A stretch of 64,000 bases of DNA, from the NCBI RefSeq assembly GCF_963378085.1, contig NZ_OY726395.1, forward strand, positions 3,658,001 through 3,722,000, read 5' to 3'. Below the pieces are notes generated by a model, which saw nothing but the letters and a program-made list of their open reading frames with translations, did no database searches and was not told the DNA's origin. Below are positions 29,516 to 40,224 of this stretch, one piece after another; within the stretch, counting starts at the first letter, position 1, and each line of letters starts with the position of its first letter. The position numbers were made by a program, and so were the translations under genes. This stretch comes from Mycolicibacterium sp. MU0050. GTDB taxonomy: Bacteria; Actinomycetota; Actinomycetes; Mycobacteriales; Mycobacteriaceae.

Positions 29516-30388
29516 GTGTCAGAAAAGCTCAGCAACGTGCTGGACCTGCTGAAGGTCGAAGATCTCGGGGACGGGGCGTTCCTCGGGGCCCAGCCCCGCG
29601 ACGACCGGAAGCGGGAGCGCGTCTACGGCGGCCAGGTTGCCGGGCAGGCCATTGCGGCAGCCGCGCGCACCACCTCGCGCCGGCCGCACAGCATGCACCT
29701 CTCGTTTCTGCGGCCCGGCGACACCGAGATCCCGCTGCGCTACGAGGTGGTGTCCCTGCGCGAGGGCCGGACCTTCTCCACCCGCCGCGTGACCGCCACC
29801 CAGGACGGCGTCGTGGTGATGGAGGCCATGGCGTCGTTCATCATCGACATCGACGGCGACGAATATCAGCAGCCGATGCCCGATGTGCCCGACCCCGAAT
29901 CGCTGACACCCCTGGACGAACAGCTGCGCGAGTACCTGCCTCCCGACGACAAGTACCTCGAGATGGTCAAGTTCCGGGTGGCCGAGATGCGGTACATCGA
30001 CCTGCCGCCGCGGCTCGCGGTCGATGCGGCGCCGGCCCAGGATCCGCGGCGTCGGATCTGGCTGCGGCTGGCCGACACCCCGCCGCCGGAACTGTTCTCC
30101 GATCCGGTGCTGGCCACCGGCCTGCTGGCCTACATCAGCGACTGGACGATCCTGGACCCGGTCCAGGTCGCCGTCGGCAAGACCTGGCAGGAGCTGGAGG
30201 TATTGGCCTCGCTGGACCATGCGATGTGGTGGCACCGGCCGGTCGATTTCTCCGATTGGTTGCTCTACGAGCAGCGGACCGGCACCGTCACCGGCGGCGT
30301 GGGTCTGGGCAGCGGCGCAATCTACAACCGGGACGGCTCGCTGGTCTGTACCGTGACCCAGGAAGGCTTCGTGGGAAGGCGACTGTAG
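29516..30388 (+). CDS. tesB: Acyl-CoA thioesterase II (TesB)
   Basis: A 290-residue double hot-dog thioesterase that hydrolyses medium/long acyl-CoA. Seen: VYGGQVAGQAIAAAARTT (about 38-55), HSMHLSFLRPGD (about 60-71), the C-terminal SLDHAMWWHRPVDFSDWLLYEQ and GGVGLGSGAIYNRDG...VTQEGFVGRRL, which carry the catalytic Asp/Thr/Gln region. GTG 29516 is the start; no purine-rich ribosome-binding site precedes it, and TACATA lies 5 nt upstream, so the mRNA may be leaderless. The stop TAG is immediately followed by the ATG of lpqD. Confidence 0.93.
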   Translation: MSEKLSNVLDLLKVEDLGDGAFLGAQPRDDRKRERVYGGQVAGQAIAAAARTTSRRPHSMHLSFLRPGDTEIPLRYEVVSLREGRTFSTRRVTATQDGVVVMEAMASFIIDIDGDEYQQPMPDVPDPESLTPLDEQLREYLPPDDKYLEMVKFRVAEMRYIDLPPRLAVDAAPAQDPRRRIWLRLADTPPPELFSDPVLATGLLAYISDWTILDPVQVAVGKTWQELEVLASLDHAMWWHRPVDFSDWLLYEQRTGTVTGGVGLGSGAIYNRDGSLVCTVTQEGFVGRRL

Positions 30389-31090
30389 ATGCCGCGCATC
30401 GGTCAACTCGGGGCGAGGACACTGGCCGCGCTGTTCGCGGTCACGGTGATCGGGGCGTGCAGTTCCGGCCCGCCACCACCGCCGTCGATCACGCTCACAC
30501 TGGTCCGGCACGCCGAATCCGAGGGCAACGTGTCGGGCTTCATCAACACCGAGGTGCCCGGTCCCGGGCTCACCCCGGAGGGCAAGCAGCAGGCCGAAGA
30601 CCTCGCGGATGCATTGCGCGGCAAGGACTTCGACGGTATCTACGCATCCAACATGCTACGCGCCGAGCAGACGGCCGCGCCGCTGGCGGCCGAATTCGAC
30701 GGCGCGGTCGAGGTACTGCCCGGACTACGCGAGATCGAGGCCGGCTGGTTCGAGGGCAAACCCGAGGATCAGATCGCCACGACGTACTTCCTGGCGCCGG
30801 TCCAATGGCTGGACGGCAACATGGACGCGGCCATCCCCGGATCGATCAGCGGCAAGGAGTTCAACGACCGGTTCACCGGGGCGGTCCAGGAAATCTACGC
30901 CAGCGGCGACAAGAATCCGGTGGCCGTGGCGCACGCCGGGTCCATCATGCTGTGGACGCTGCTGAACGCGGTGAACTCCCAGGAGAGTTTGCTGGTGAAC
31001 CGCCCGCTGCCCAACACCGGCGTCGTGGCCCTCGAGGGCAACCCCACCACCGGCTGGCGCCTGGTCAGCTGGGACGGCCTGGCCCTGTAG
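30389..31090 (+). CDS. lpqD: Histidine-phosphatase lipoprotein LpqD
   Basis: A 233-residue phosphoglycerate-mutase-like phosphatase exported as a lipoprotein: signal peptide ending AVTVIGAC (C24) and a Pro-rich linker. The catalytic RHG-type motif is LVRHAESEGN (about 38-47), with ASNMLRAEQTA as the second Arg motif, EIEAGWFEG, and the second His in VAVAHAGS. It abuts tesB without a gap and is therefore co-transcribed. M. tuberculosis Rv3390 (lpqD) also precedes acrA1. The substrate is unknown. The stop codon is the first base of a tandem repeat. Confidence 0.92.
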   Translation: MPRIGQLGARTLAALFAVTVIGACSSGPPPPPSITLTLVRHAESEGNVSGFINTEVPGPGLTPEGKQQAEDLADALRGKDFDGIYASNMLRAEQTAAPLAAEFDGAVEVLPGLREIEAGWFEGKPEDQIATTYFLAPVQWLDGNMDAAIPGSISGKEFNDRFTGAVQEIYASGDKNPVAVAHAGSIMLWTLLNAVNSQESLLVNRPLPNTGVVALEGNPTTGWRLVSWDGLAL

Positions 31091-31175
31091 ATCTCCCCCG
31101 AGCCCTTCTTGATCTCCCCCGAGCCCTTCTGATCTCCCGCGAGCGTGTGTGTCCCCGGCCGACACGCCGAGAGAT
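31090..31175. repeat. Tandem repeats and hairpin after lpqD
   Basis: GATCTCCCCCGAGCCCTTCT occurs at 31090-31109 and again at 31111-31130, and a third, diverged unit GATCTCCCGCGAGCG starts at 31131. The third unit opens a hairpin: ATCTC (31132-31136) with GAGAT (31171-31175) and GCGTGT (31143-31148) with ACACGC (31162-31167). It may terminate the tesB-lpqD transcript. The rest of the gap to 31256 shows nothing clear apart from a TTGACA-like hexamer near 31220. Confidence 0.6.
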
Positions 31176-31256
31176 TCCCGTGGTCTGCGCACCCTCGGCA
31201 CCCCAAATTGTCAAGATTGATTGACACGACGCGTCCGCCCGGCCACGATGCTCTCC

Positions 31257-33269
31257 ATGAACTATGTCGTTACCGGCGGTACCGGGTTCATCGGCCGTCG
31301 CGTCGTGGGCCGAATCCTGCAGGCAGACCCGCAGGCCACCGTCTGGGTCCTGGTACGACGGGCGTCGCTGAGTCGCTTCGAACGCCTCGCCGCCGACTGG
31401 GGTGACCGGGTCCGCCCGCTGATCGGCGACCTCGCCGTCGCCGACCTCGGCCTGGCCGACGACGTCGAGGCCGAACTCGGCGCCGTCGACCACGTCGTGC
31501 ACTGCGGGGCGGTCTACGACATCACCGCCGACGACGCCCGGCAGCGGGCGGCCAACGTCGAGGGCACCCGGGCGGTGATCGCCCTGGCCCGCCGGCTCGA
31601 CGCCACCCTGCACCACGTGTCCTCCATCGCGGTCGCCGGAAACTACGCCGGCGTCTACACCGAGGCCGACTTCGACCTGGGCCAGGACCTGCCCACGCCC
31701 TACCATCAGACCAAGTTCGAGGCCGAGCAACTGGTCCGCACCACCGCCGGGCTGCGCTATCGGATCTACCGGCCCGCGGTCGTCGTCGGGGATTCCTCGA
31801 CCGGGGAGATGGACAAGGTCGACGGGCCGTACTACTTCTTCCCCCTGCTGGCCAAGCTCGCGGCGCTGCCCCGGCTCACCCCGATCGCGCTGCCCGACAC
31901 CGCCCACACCAACATCGTTCCGGTCGACTACGTCGTCGACGCCCTCGTCGCGCTGCTGCACGCCGAGGACCGTGACGGGCAGACGTTCCACCTGACCGCG
32001 CCGGAGTCGATCGGCCTGCGCGGCATCTACCGGGCGCTGGCGCCCACCGCCGGCCTGCCACCGCTGCGGGCGGCGCTGCCCCGCGTGTTCGCCAGCGGCT
32101 TCCTCGACGCCCGCGGCATCCTCAAGGTCTGGCGCAACATGGCCGTCACCCAGCTGGGGCTACCCGCCGAGGTCCTCGACGCCGTCGACCTGCCGACCAC
32201 GTTCACCGCGGACGACACCCGAGAAGCGCTGCGCAGCACAGGGATAGAGGCGCCGGCGTTCTCCGACTACGCGCCGGCGTTGTGGCGGTACTGGGCCGAG
32301 CACCTCGACCCCGACCGCGCCCGCCGCAGCGAGCCCGGCGCCCCACTGGCCGGCCGGCACGTCGTCATCACCGGCGCCTCCAGCGGCATCGGCCGCGCGT
32401 CGGCCCTCGCCGTCGCCGCCCGCGGCGCCGTCGTGTTCGTGCTGGCACGCAACGGCGCGGCGCTCGACGACCTGGTCGACGAGATTCAGGCCACCGGCGG
32501 GCAGGCCCACGCATTCACCTGCGACGTCACCGATTCCGATTCGGTCGACGCCACGGTGAAGGACATCCTGGGCCGGTTCGGCCATGTCGACTACCTGGTG
32601 AACAACGCCGGCCGGTCCATTCGCCGGTCGGTCGAGGCGTCCACCGACCGCCTGCACGACTACGAGCGGGTGATGGCCGTCAACTACTTCGGGGCGGTGC
32701 GGATGGTGCTCGCGCTGCTGCCGCACTGGCGTGAACGCCGCTTCGGCCACGTCGTCAACGTCTCCAGCGCCGGGGTGCAGGCCTCATCCCCGCGCTATTC
32801 GGCGTACGTGCCGACCAAGGCCGCCCTGGACGCGTTCGCCGAAGTGGTGGCCGCCGAGACGCTGTCGGACCACGTCACGTTCACCAGCATCCACATGCCG
32901 CTGGTTCGCACCCCGATGATCGTTCCGTCCAAGCGGCTCAACCCGATTCCGGCGATCAGCGCCGAACACGCCGCGGCCATGGTGGTCCGCGGTCTGGTGG
33001 AGAAGCCGGTGCGCATCGACACGCCCCTGGGCACGCTGTCCGATGCCGGTCGCTACTTCACCCCGAAGCTGGCCCGGCGAATCCTGCACCAGGTGTACCT
33101 CGGGTACCCGGATTCGGCGGCGGCCCGCGGCCAGGCCACGGCGGCCCCGCCGACGGCACCACCACGACGCCCCCGCAAGCCCGCCAGTCCGGTGCGCGCG
33201 GCCCGCAGGCTCGGCGTGCCCCGCACCGTGAAGCGGACCGTGCGAGCCCTCCCCGGCGTGCACTGGTAA
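31257..33269 (+). CDS. acrA1: Two-domain SDR: fatty acyl-CoA reductase-like (AcrA1)
   Basis: A 670-residue fusion. The N-terminal extended-SDR/acyl-CoA-reductase-like domain has TGGTGFIG at 6-13 and the YHQTK catalytic pair near 156-160. The C-terminal classical SDR domain has TGASSGIG near 372-379, NNAGRSIRRS, and YSAYVPTK near 513-520. The basic, Pro-rich tail (last 45 residues) looks disordered. Such proteins reduce fatty acyl-CoA to aldehyde or alcohol, or act on long-chain keto-lipids. M. tuberculosis AcrA1 (Rv3391) follows lpqD in the same way. It is preceded by a repeat region and followed 22 bp later by iunH. Confidence 0.9.
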   Translation: MNYVVTGGTGFIGRRVVGRILQADPQATVWVLVRRASLSRFERLAADWGDRVRPLIGDLAVADLGLADDVEAELGAVDHVVHCGAVYDITADDARQRAANVEGTRAVIALARRLDATLHHVSSIAVAGNYAGVYTEADFDLGQDLPTPYHQTKFEAEQLVRTTAGLRYRIYRPAVVVGDSSTGEMDKVDGPYYFFPLLAKLAALPRLTPIALPDTAHTNIVPVDYVVDALVALLHAEDRDGQTFHLTAPESIGLRGIYRALAPTAGLPPLRAALPRVFASGFLDARGILKVWRNMAVTQLGLPAEVLDAVDLPTTFTADDTREALRSTGIEAPAFSDYAPALWRYWAEHLDPDRARRSEPGAPLAGRHVVITGASSGIGRASALAVAARGAVVFVLARNGAALDDLVDEIQATGGQAHAFTCDVTDSDSVDATVKDILGRFGHVDYLVNNAGRSIRRSVEASTDRLHDYERVMAVNYFGAVRMVLALLPHWRERRFGHVVNVSSAGVQASSPRYSAYVPTKAALDAFAEVVAAETLSDHVTFTSIHMPLVRTPMIVPSKRLNPIPAISAEHAAAMVVRGLVEKPVRIDTPLGTLSDAGRYFTPKLARRILHQVYLGYPDSAAARGQATAAPPTAPPRRPRKPASPVRAARRLGVPRTVKRTVRALPGVHW

Positions 33270-33291
33270 CCGCCGGCGATAGCATGGCCGC

Positions 33292-34341
33292 ATGCCCGCG
33301 GTCTTCGCCGATCTGGATACCGGCGTCGACGACGCCATGGCCTTGATGTACCTGCTCGCCAGCGCGGAGGTGGATCTGGTCGGCATCGCCTCGACCGCCG
33401 GAAACGTTTCCGCACACCAGGTTTGCCGCAACAACCGGGCACTGTTGGAGCTCTGCGGACGCCCGGAGATCCCGGTGTCGTTGGGCAGCGAACAGCCGTT
33501 GAGCATCCCGCTTCGCACCGCCGAGGACACCCACGGCCCCGCCGGCCTCGGCTACGCCGAACTCGCCGACCCGACCGCCGCACCGACCGCCCATGACGCC
33601 GCGCAGGCCTGGATCCGGGCGGCCCGCGCGCATCCCGGCGAACTCGTCGGGCTGGTCACCGGCCCGATGACCAACCTGGCGCTGGCGCTGCGCGCCGACC
33701 CGGAGCTGCCGCAGCTGCTGCGTCGCCTGGTCATCATGGGCGGTTCGTTCGATTACCGCGGCAACACCAGCCCGGTGACGGAGTGGAACATCCACGTCGA
33801 CCCGGAAGCCGCCGCGGAGGTCTTCGCCGCCTTCGGGGAACGCGCCGAACACACCGGGGAGCTGCCGCTGGTGTGTGGGCTGAACATCACCGAAAGCATT
33901 GTGCTGACCCCGCAGATCTTGGCCCGGCTGGCGGCCGCCGCCGGCACCGAGGCCGCCACCATGAGTCCCGACGACGACCTCGGGACCCGTTCGGCTGCCG
34001 GCAATCCGCTGATCCGGGTGCTCGAGGACGCCATGCGGTTCTACTTCGAGTTTCACCACCGCCAGGGCGAGGGGTATCTGGCACACCTGCACGACCCGTT
34101 CGCCGCGGCGGTCGCGCTGGACCCCGCGCTGGTGACGGCGCGGCCGGCCACCATCGACGTCGAGCTGCACGGCACACTCACGCGCGGCATGACGGTCGCC
34201 GACATCGCCGGGCACTGGGGCCGGGAGCCCAACGCCGCCATCGTCGTCGGGGGCGCACCGCAGGCCACCCGCCCGCTGGCCGAGGTGTTCTTCGACCGGT
34301 TCATCGAACGCGTCGGGGTGTTCCTGCGGCGCTTGAGCTAA
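33292..34341 (+). CDS. iunH: Nucleoside hydrolase
   Basis: A 349-residue inosine/uridine-preferring nucleoside N-ribohydrolase for purine or pyrimidine salvage. Ca-binding DTGVDDA is at 9-15 (D9, D13, D14), a central MGG(S)FDYRGNTSPVTEWNIHVDPEAA holds ribose-contacting residues, and the C-terminal HDPFAAAVAL carries the catalytic His/Asp. It matches Rv3393. It is convergent with imuB; only 3 bp separate the two stop codons. Confidence 0.94.
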   Translation: MPAVFADLDTGVDDAMALMYLLASAEVDLVGIASTAGNVSAHQVCRNNRALLELCGRPEIPVSLGSEQPLSIPLRTAEDTHGPAGLGYAELADPTAAPTAHDAAQAWIRAARAHPGELVGLVTGPMTNLALALRADPELPQLLRRLVIMGGSFDYRGNTSPVTEWNIHVDPEAAAEVFAAFGERAEHTGELPLVCGLNITESIVLTPQILARLAAAAGTEAATMSPDDDLGTRSAAGNPLIRVLEDAMRFYFEFHHRQGEGYLAHLHDPFAAAVALDPALVTARPATIDVELHGTLTRGMTVADIAGHWGREPNAAIVVGGAPQATRPLAEVFFDRFIERVGVFLRRLS

Positions 34342-34344
34342 TCG

Positions 34345-35925
34345 CTACTCATAGGCACCCTCCACATACCAGCGCCGGCGGCGGTAGCACAGCAGCAGCG
34401 CCGGCCCCGGCTCGGTCGCCGAGGCGTCCTCGAGCAGCACCTGGGCGCGCGCGGTCCGGCCGGGCGCCTCCTGATCCCACCAGCGCTCGTCGACCGGCCA
34501 CGGCCCCGTCCACCAACGCAGTGCCCCGCTGTGGGCGCGATGCCCGGCGGCCAACCGGGCCGGCTCGGAGGAGAACAATCCCCGGGTGGTCACCCGCACC
34601 GGATTGCCTTGGGCATCAAGAAGATCCACCGGCTCGTCGAGTAGGACCGCCGGCGCCGGCTCCGGCAGTCGGCCCGGCCATGGCCGATCCGGATCCGCTC
34701 TCGGCACCAACTCGTCACCCAGCGGAGTCAACGTGATGCGCTCAGCGGGACCTCGTCCGCCGCTGAGCACCGGCAACTGCACGGCATCGGGGCCGAGCAG
34801 GCCCTGCACCCGGACCAGGGCGCGGCGTGCCCGCAGCCGGTCCTCGTCGCCCACCCCACCCCACAACGGCAGCTGCAGCGCTCCGGCGGAGACCAACTCC
34901 ACCGGGTGCAGCCGCAGCGTCGTGATGGGGCCGGTGGGACGGTCGGCGAGGTGCCTTCGATTCAGCCAGCCGTCCAACTGCCAACGGATGCGGTCGGCGG
35001 TGGCGTCCTCGGTCAGCGGCTCGGCGCACCGCCACACCCGGTGCAACTCCTCGCCGGTACTGGTCACCGCCTGGATCGCCAGCCGGGTGCAACCCACGCC
35101 GGCGGCTTCCAGGCTGCGGTGCAACTCACCGGCCAAGGTCCGGCCCGCGAAGGCCGCCGCGTCGACCCGATCGATGGGCGGGTCGCAGTCCAGTACCGCG
35201 TCGCGTTCGGGCGGCAGCTCACGGCCCGACGGGGCCCGCATCGGCTCGGCCCGGACCATCCGATGGGCCACCACGGCATCCGCGCCGAACCGCGAGGCCA
35301 CATCGGTGCGGGGCAGCTCGGCAAACCGGCCGAAGGTGCGGATCCCCATCCGCCACAACAGATCCGCCAGCTCGTCGCGGCCGGGGGCGGAAAGGCTCGG
35401 CTCGGCCGCCAGCTGCCGGATCGACAGGTCCGACAGGAACTGCGCATCACCGCCCGGGGCGACGATGCGCCCGGCCCGGGCGGCGAACACCGCGGTGGGC
35501 AGTTGATCGGCGACACCGATCTGGCATTCGGCTCCCGCCGCGGCCACGGCGTCGATCAGCCGTTCGCCGGCTTCCTGCTCGGAGCCGAAGTACCGCGCGG
35601 CTCCGCGCACCGACAGCGCCAGCAGCCCGGGGCGCAGCACCTCGGCGCGCGGGACCAGGTCGTCGACCGCCGCGATCACCCCTTCGAAGAGCCGCGCGTC
35701 CCGGCCCGGATCCGCGGCCACCACATGCAATTGCGGGCAGCGGGCCTGCGATTCCCGCCGACGCAGCCCGCGCCGGACCCCGGCCACCCGGGCCGACGAC
35801 GAACAGGCCACCACCCGGTTGGCCAACGTCACCGCCACCGGGGCCGTTTCCGGCAGCCCCCCGGCCAGCGCGGCGGCCACCGCCGGCCAGTCCATGCACC
35901 ACAGCGCCAACACCCGCGTGGTCAT
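34345..35925 (-). CDS. imuB: ImuB, catalytically inactive Y-family polymerase-like protein
   Basis: A 526-residue component of the mutasome, bridging DnaE2 and the beta-clamp. The Y-polymerase fold is recognisable (VLALWCMDWPAVAAALAGG; RGLRRRESQARCPQLHVVA), but the usual catalytic DxD and SxDE acidic residues are not in place. The clamp-binding motif QLPLWG lies near 350-356, as in M. tuberculosis ImuB. The start is ATG 35925, directly after the imuA' stop; the longer frame to 36003 overlaps imuA'. Expression should be SOS-induced from the LexA box upstream of imuA'. Confidence 0.95.
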   Translation of the reverse strand: MTTRVLALWCMDWPAVAAALAGGLPETAPVAVTLANRVVACSSSARVAGVRRGLRRRESQARCPQLHVVAADPGRDARLFEGVIAAVDDLVPRAEVLRPGLLALSVRGAARYFGSEQEAGERLIDAVAAAGAECQIGVADQLPTAVFAARAGRIVAPGGDAQFLSDLSIRQLAAEPSLSAPGRDELADLLWRMGIRTFGRFAELPRTDVASRFGADAVVAHRMVRAEPMRAPSGRELPPERDAVLDCDPPIDRVDAAAFAGRTLAGELHRSLEAAGVGCTRLAIQAVTSTGEELHRVWRCAEPLTEDATADRIRWQLDGWLNRRHLADRPTGPITTLRLHPVELVSAGALQLPLWGGVGDEDRLRARRALVRVQGLLGPDAVQLPVLSGGRGPAERITLTPLGDELVPRADPDRPWPGRLPEPAPAVLLDEPVDLLDAQGNPVRVTTRGLFSSEPARLAAGHRAHSGALRWWTGPWPVDERWWDQEAPGRTARAQVLLEDASATEPGPALLLCYRRRRWYVEGAYE

Positions 35926-35926
35926 G

Positions 35927-36589
35927 TCAACCCGCTCGGGCGCATCGACCCCGGGCGCGCAGGGCCAGCCGGACCTCGCCGACCCGCCCTGCGCCGGACC
36001 CACCGGTCAGCTCATAGCCCCGCACCCGGGCGTCCAACCGCACCTGGGCGCCCGGCCAGTCGGACCCGGTGACCAGCAGGGTGCAGCCCTTGTGCCGGGC
36101 GCGCGCCATCATGGACCTGGACCGCGTCGGCGCGACCGAGCGCCCGCTCAGATCGAGCACCACCAGATCCATGCCGTCCATCAACACCGTGGCCACCTCG
36201 AGCGGGTCGGCGCCGGGGTCGGGGATCACCGCCAACCGGCTCAGGTCCGCCCCCATCTCCACGGCCGCCAGCAGGCTGGCCCGCGGGTCGCCCACGATGG
36301 CCGCGTACCCGCCGCCCGCGGTCACCGCGGCGACCATGTTCAGCGGCAGCGAACGCGCGCCCGTCAGCACCCCGACCACCCCGCGCGGCAACCCCCGGGG
36401 CAGCAGTCCGGCCAGCGATTCCGGCACCGGCAGCAAAGATTCTGCGGCAGGAGCGGGGCTCCCCGCACCCTGATGGCCGCGCCGGGAGGCGCCGACCTTC
36501 CCAGACACCGCAGCAATCTGCCGCCGCAGCTGTTCCACCTGTTCAGAGCGGTTTTCCGGGTACCGGTTCAGGGAAAGCGCCGCTGTCAT
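35927..36589 (-). CDS. ImuA', mutasome accessory protein
   Basis: The mycobacterial ImuA' partner of ImuB and DnaE2, usually written imuA' (220 residues). It has a RecA/SulA-like core without an obvious Walker A ([41 protein letters not shown]), and a C-terminal Arg-rich segment. AAAGG lies about 7 nt before ATG 36589. It forms an operon with imuB. A LexA box with one mismatch lies 36 bp upstream of the start. Confidence 0.93.
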   Translation of the reverse strand: MTAALSLNRYPENRSEQVEQLRRQIAAVSGKVGASRRGHQGAGSPAPAAESLLPVPESLAGLLPRGLPRGVVGVLTGARSLPLNMVAAVTAGGGYAAIVGDPRASLLAAVEMGADLSRLAVIPDPGADPLEVATVLMDGMDLVVLDLSGRSVAPTRSRSMMARARHKGCTLLVTGSDWPGAQVRLDARVRGYELTGGSGAGRVGEVRLALRARGRCARAG

Positions 36590-36624
36590 CGCCCGCCTTT
36601 CAGCTCGTCAGGGCTCCGCCGTGT

Positions 36625-36640
36625 TCGAAAATATGTTCGA
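36625..36640. promoter_or_regulatory. LexA (SOS) box of imuA'-imuB
   Basis: Plus-strand TCGAAAATATGTTCGA differs at one base from TCGAAC-N4-GTTCGA. It lies upstream of imuA', and a TATTTT -10-like sequence lies inside it on the gene strand. The rest of the gap to guaA (36641-36810) shows nothing else I can support. Confidence 0.9.
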
Positions 36641-36810
36641 TAGAGCGAGTAAACACCCACCCACCGACAGCGTCAAGCGAGCGAGACGGCAGAGACGCAC
36701 GTGACTCCAGTGGCGATCCAGCGCCGAAAGCAGCGGCCGACGACACCGTCCGGGCACGCCGAAATCGCCCGGGATGCCCCGGGCCGACCGGTCGGATCAG
36801 CGGGGGCCGG

Positions 36811-38376
<1,566 letters not shown>

Positions 38377-38418
38377 TGGCTCAGTCTAGTAGCGGTCCAT
38401 TCCGGAGGCGGCCCACCG

Positions 38419-40155
38419 TCACCCCGCCGAGTTCACCGGTTCGATCGGCAGCCTGCGCAGGGCACCCGGGGCATCGGCCGGCACCACCGGGTGCCGCGGC
38501 GCGATGGGGTCCAGCCGACGGTAGGGCTGCCCTTGAACCGGCCGCAGATCCTGTTCGCCCTTGTTGGGCCACAGCGCCGCGGCGCGTTCGGCCTGCGCGG
38601 TGATCGACAGCGACGGGTTCACCCCCAGGTTGGCCGAGATCGCGGCGCCGTCCATGACCGACAGCGTCGGATACCCGTAAACCCGCTGATAGGGGTCGAT
38701 CACGCCGTGTTCGGGGCCGTCGCCGATGGCCGCCCCGCCCAGGAAGTGCGCCGTGAGCGGGATGTTGAACAGCTCGCCCCAGGTGCCACCGGCGACGCCG
38801 TCGATCTTGGCGGCGACCCGGCGGGTGACCTCGTTGCCGGCCGGGATCCAGGTGGGGTTGGGCTCGCCGTGGCCCTGCTTGCTCGAGTAGCGACGGATGC
38901 CGAAGGGCCCCTTCTTGGTGAACGTGGTGATCGAGTTGTCCAGGTGTTGCATCACCAACGCGATCAGGGTGCGCTCACTCCAGCGTCGTACGTTGAGCAA
39001 CCGCAACGTGCCGCGCGGATCCTGGGCAGCGTTGCTGAACAACTGCTTCCAACGCGGCACATCGGTGCCCTGCGGTCCGGGACCGTCGGTCATCAGGGTC
39101 TGCAGCAGGCCCATCGCGTTGGAGCCCTTGCCGTAGCGCACCGGTTCGATGTGGGTGTCCGGGGTCGGGTGGATCGACGAGGTGATCGCCACGCCGTGAG
39201 TCAGGTCCAGGTCGTCGCCCACCTCCAGGCGCCCCGCCCCGACGATGGATTCCGAGTTGGTCCGGGTCAACACGCCGAGCTGATCGGACAGCTTCGGCAA
39301 CCGCCCCGTATCCCGCATCTTGAACAGCAGCTTCTGCGTGCCGTAGGTGCCGGCGGCCAGGATCACGTGGGTGGCAGTGAACGTCCGGCGGCGACGCCGC
39401 AGCAATCGACCGGTCCCGGTGGTCCGCACCTCCCACACGCCGTCGGGCCGCTGGCCGAAGCCGGTCACCGTCGTCATCGGAAACACCTGCGCCCCCGCGG
39501 ATTCCGCCAACCCCAGGTAGTTCTTGACCAGGGTGTTCTTGGCTCCGTACCGGCACCCGGTCATGCACGCACCGCATTCGATGCAACCGGTACGTTCCGG
39601 GCCGGCGCCGCCGAAGTAGGGGTCGGGCACCCGCTGGCCGGGCGTCTTGGTGCCGTCGGGGCCGAAGAACACGCCGACCGGCGTCGGCACGAAGGTCTCG
39701 CCGACGCCCATCTCGTCGGCCACCTCCTTCATGATCCGGTCGGCGTCGGTGAACGTCGGGTTGGTGACGACGCCGAACATCCGCTTGGCCTGCTCGTAGT
39801 GCGGCATGAGCTCGGCGCGCCAGTCGGTGATGTGGGCCCACTGCTTGTCGGCGAAGAACGGCTCGGGCGGCACGTAGAGGGTGTTGGCGTAGTTGAGCGA
39901 GCCGCCCCCGACGCCGGCGCCCGCCAGGATCATCACGTTGCGCAGCAGGTGGATCCGCTGGATGCCGTAGCAACCCAGCTTCGGTGCCCACAGGAACTTC
40001 CGCAGGTTCCACGAGGTCTTGGCGAAGTCGGCGTCGGCGAAGCGCCGGCCCGCTTCCAGCACAGCCACCCGGTAGCCCTTTTCGGTGAGCCGCAGCGCCG
40101 AGACGCTGCCCCCGAAGCCCGAGCCAATGATGAGAACGTCGTAATCCGGCTCCAT
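38419..40155 (-). CDS. choD: GMC oxidoreductase, cholesterol-oxidase-like (ChoD)
   Basis: A 578-residue FAD protein of the GMC family: GSGFGGSVSALRLTEKG (11-27) binds FAD, GAGVGGGSLNYAN is the second FAD motif, and GCIECGACMTGCRYGAKNT (about 190-208) has four Cys in a ferredoxin-like spacing. M. tuberculosis ChoD (Rv3409c) has the same length and place; it is annotated as cholesterol oxidase, but its sterol activity in vivo is doubtful. No signal peptide was found. ATG 40155 was chosen by the MEPDYDVLIIG start; the longer frame runs to 40224, next to guaB3. Confidence 0.92.
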   Translation of the reverse strand: MEPDYDVLIIGSGFGGSVSALRLTEKGYRVAVLEAGRRFADADFAKTSWNLRKFLWAPKLGCYGIQRIHLLRNVMILAGAGVGGGSLNYANTLYVPPEPFFADKQWAHITDWRAELMPHYEQAKRMFGVVTNPTFTDADRIMKEVADEMGVGETFVPTPVGVFFGPDGTKTPGQRVPDPYFGGAGPERTGCIECGACMTGCRYGAKNTLVKNYLGLAESAGAQVFPMTTVTGFGQRPDGVWEVRTTGTGRLLRRRRRTFTATHVILAAGTYGTQKLLFKMRDTGRLPKLSDQLGVLTRTNSESIVGAGRLEVGDDLDLTHGVAITSSIHPTPDTHIEPVRYGKGSNAMGLLQTLMTDGPGPQGTDVPRWKQLFSNAAQDPRGTLRLLNVRRWSERTLIALVMQHLDNSITTFTKKGPFGIRRYSSKQGHGEPNPTWIPAGNEVTRRVAAKIDGVAGGTWGELFNIPLTAHFLGGAAIGDGPEHGVIDPYQRVYGYPTLSVMDGAAISANLGVNPSLSITAQAERAAALWPNKGEQDLRPVQGQPYRRLDPIAPRHPVVPADAPGALRRLPIEPVNSAG

Positions 40156-40224
40156 GGGAGCCAGTATGGCTGTACTCGCCGGTAACTTTCCACTGAGTAC
40201 CCGAGTACGCGCCGAGCGCGGCAC

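Noticed and set aside
31220..31256. TTGACA promoter for acrA1
   Set aside because: The hexamer is present but the -10 at proper spacing (CACGAT) is poor.
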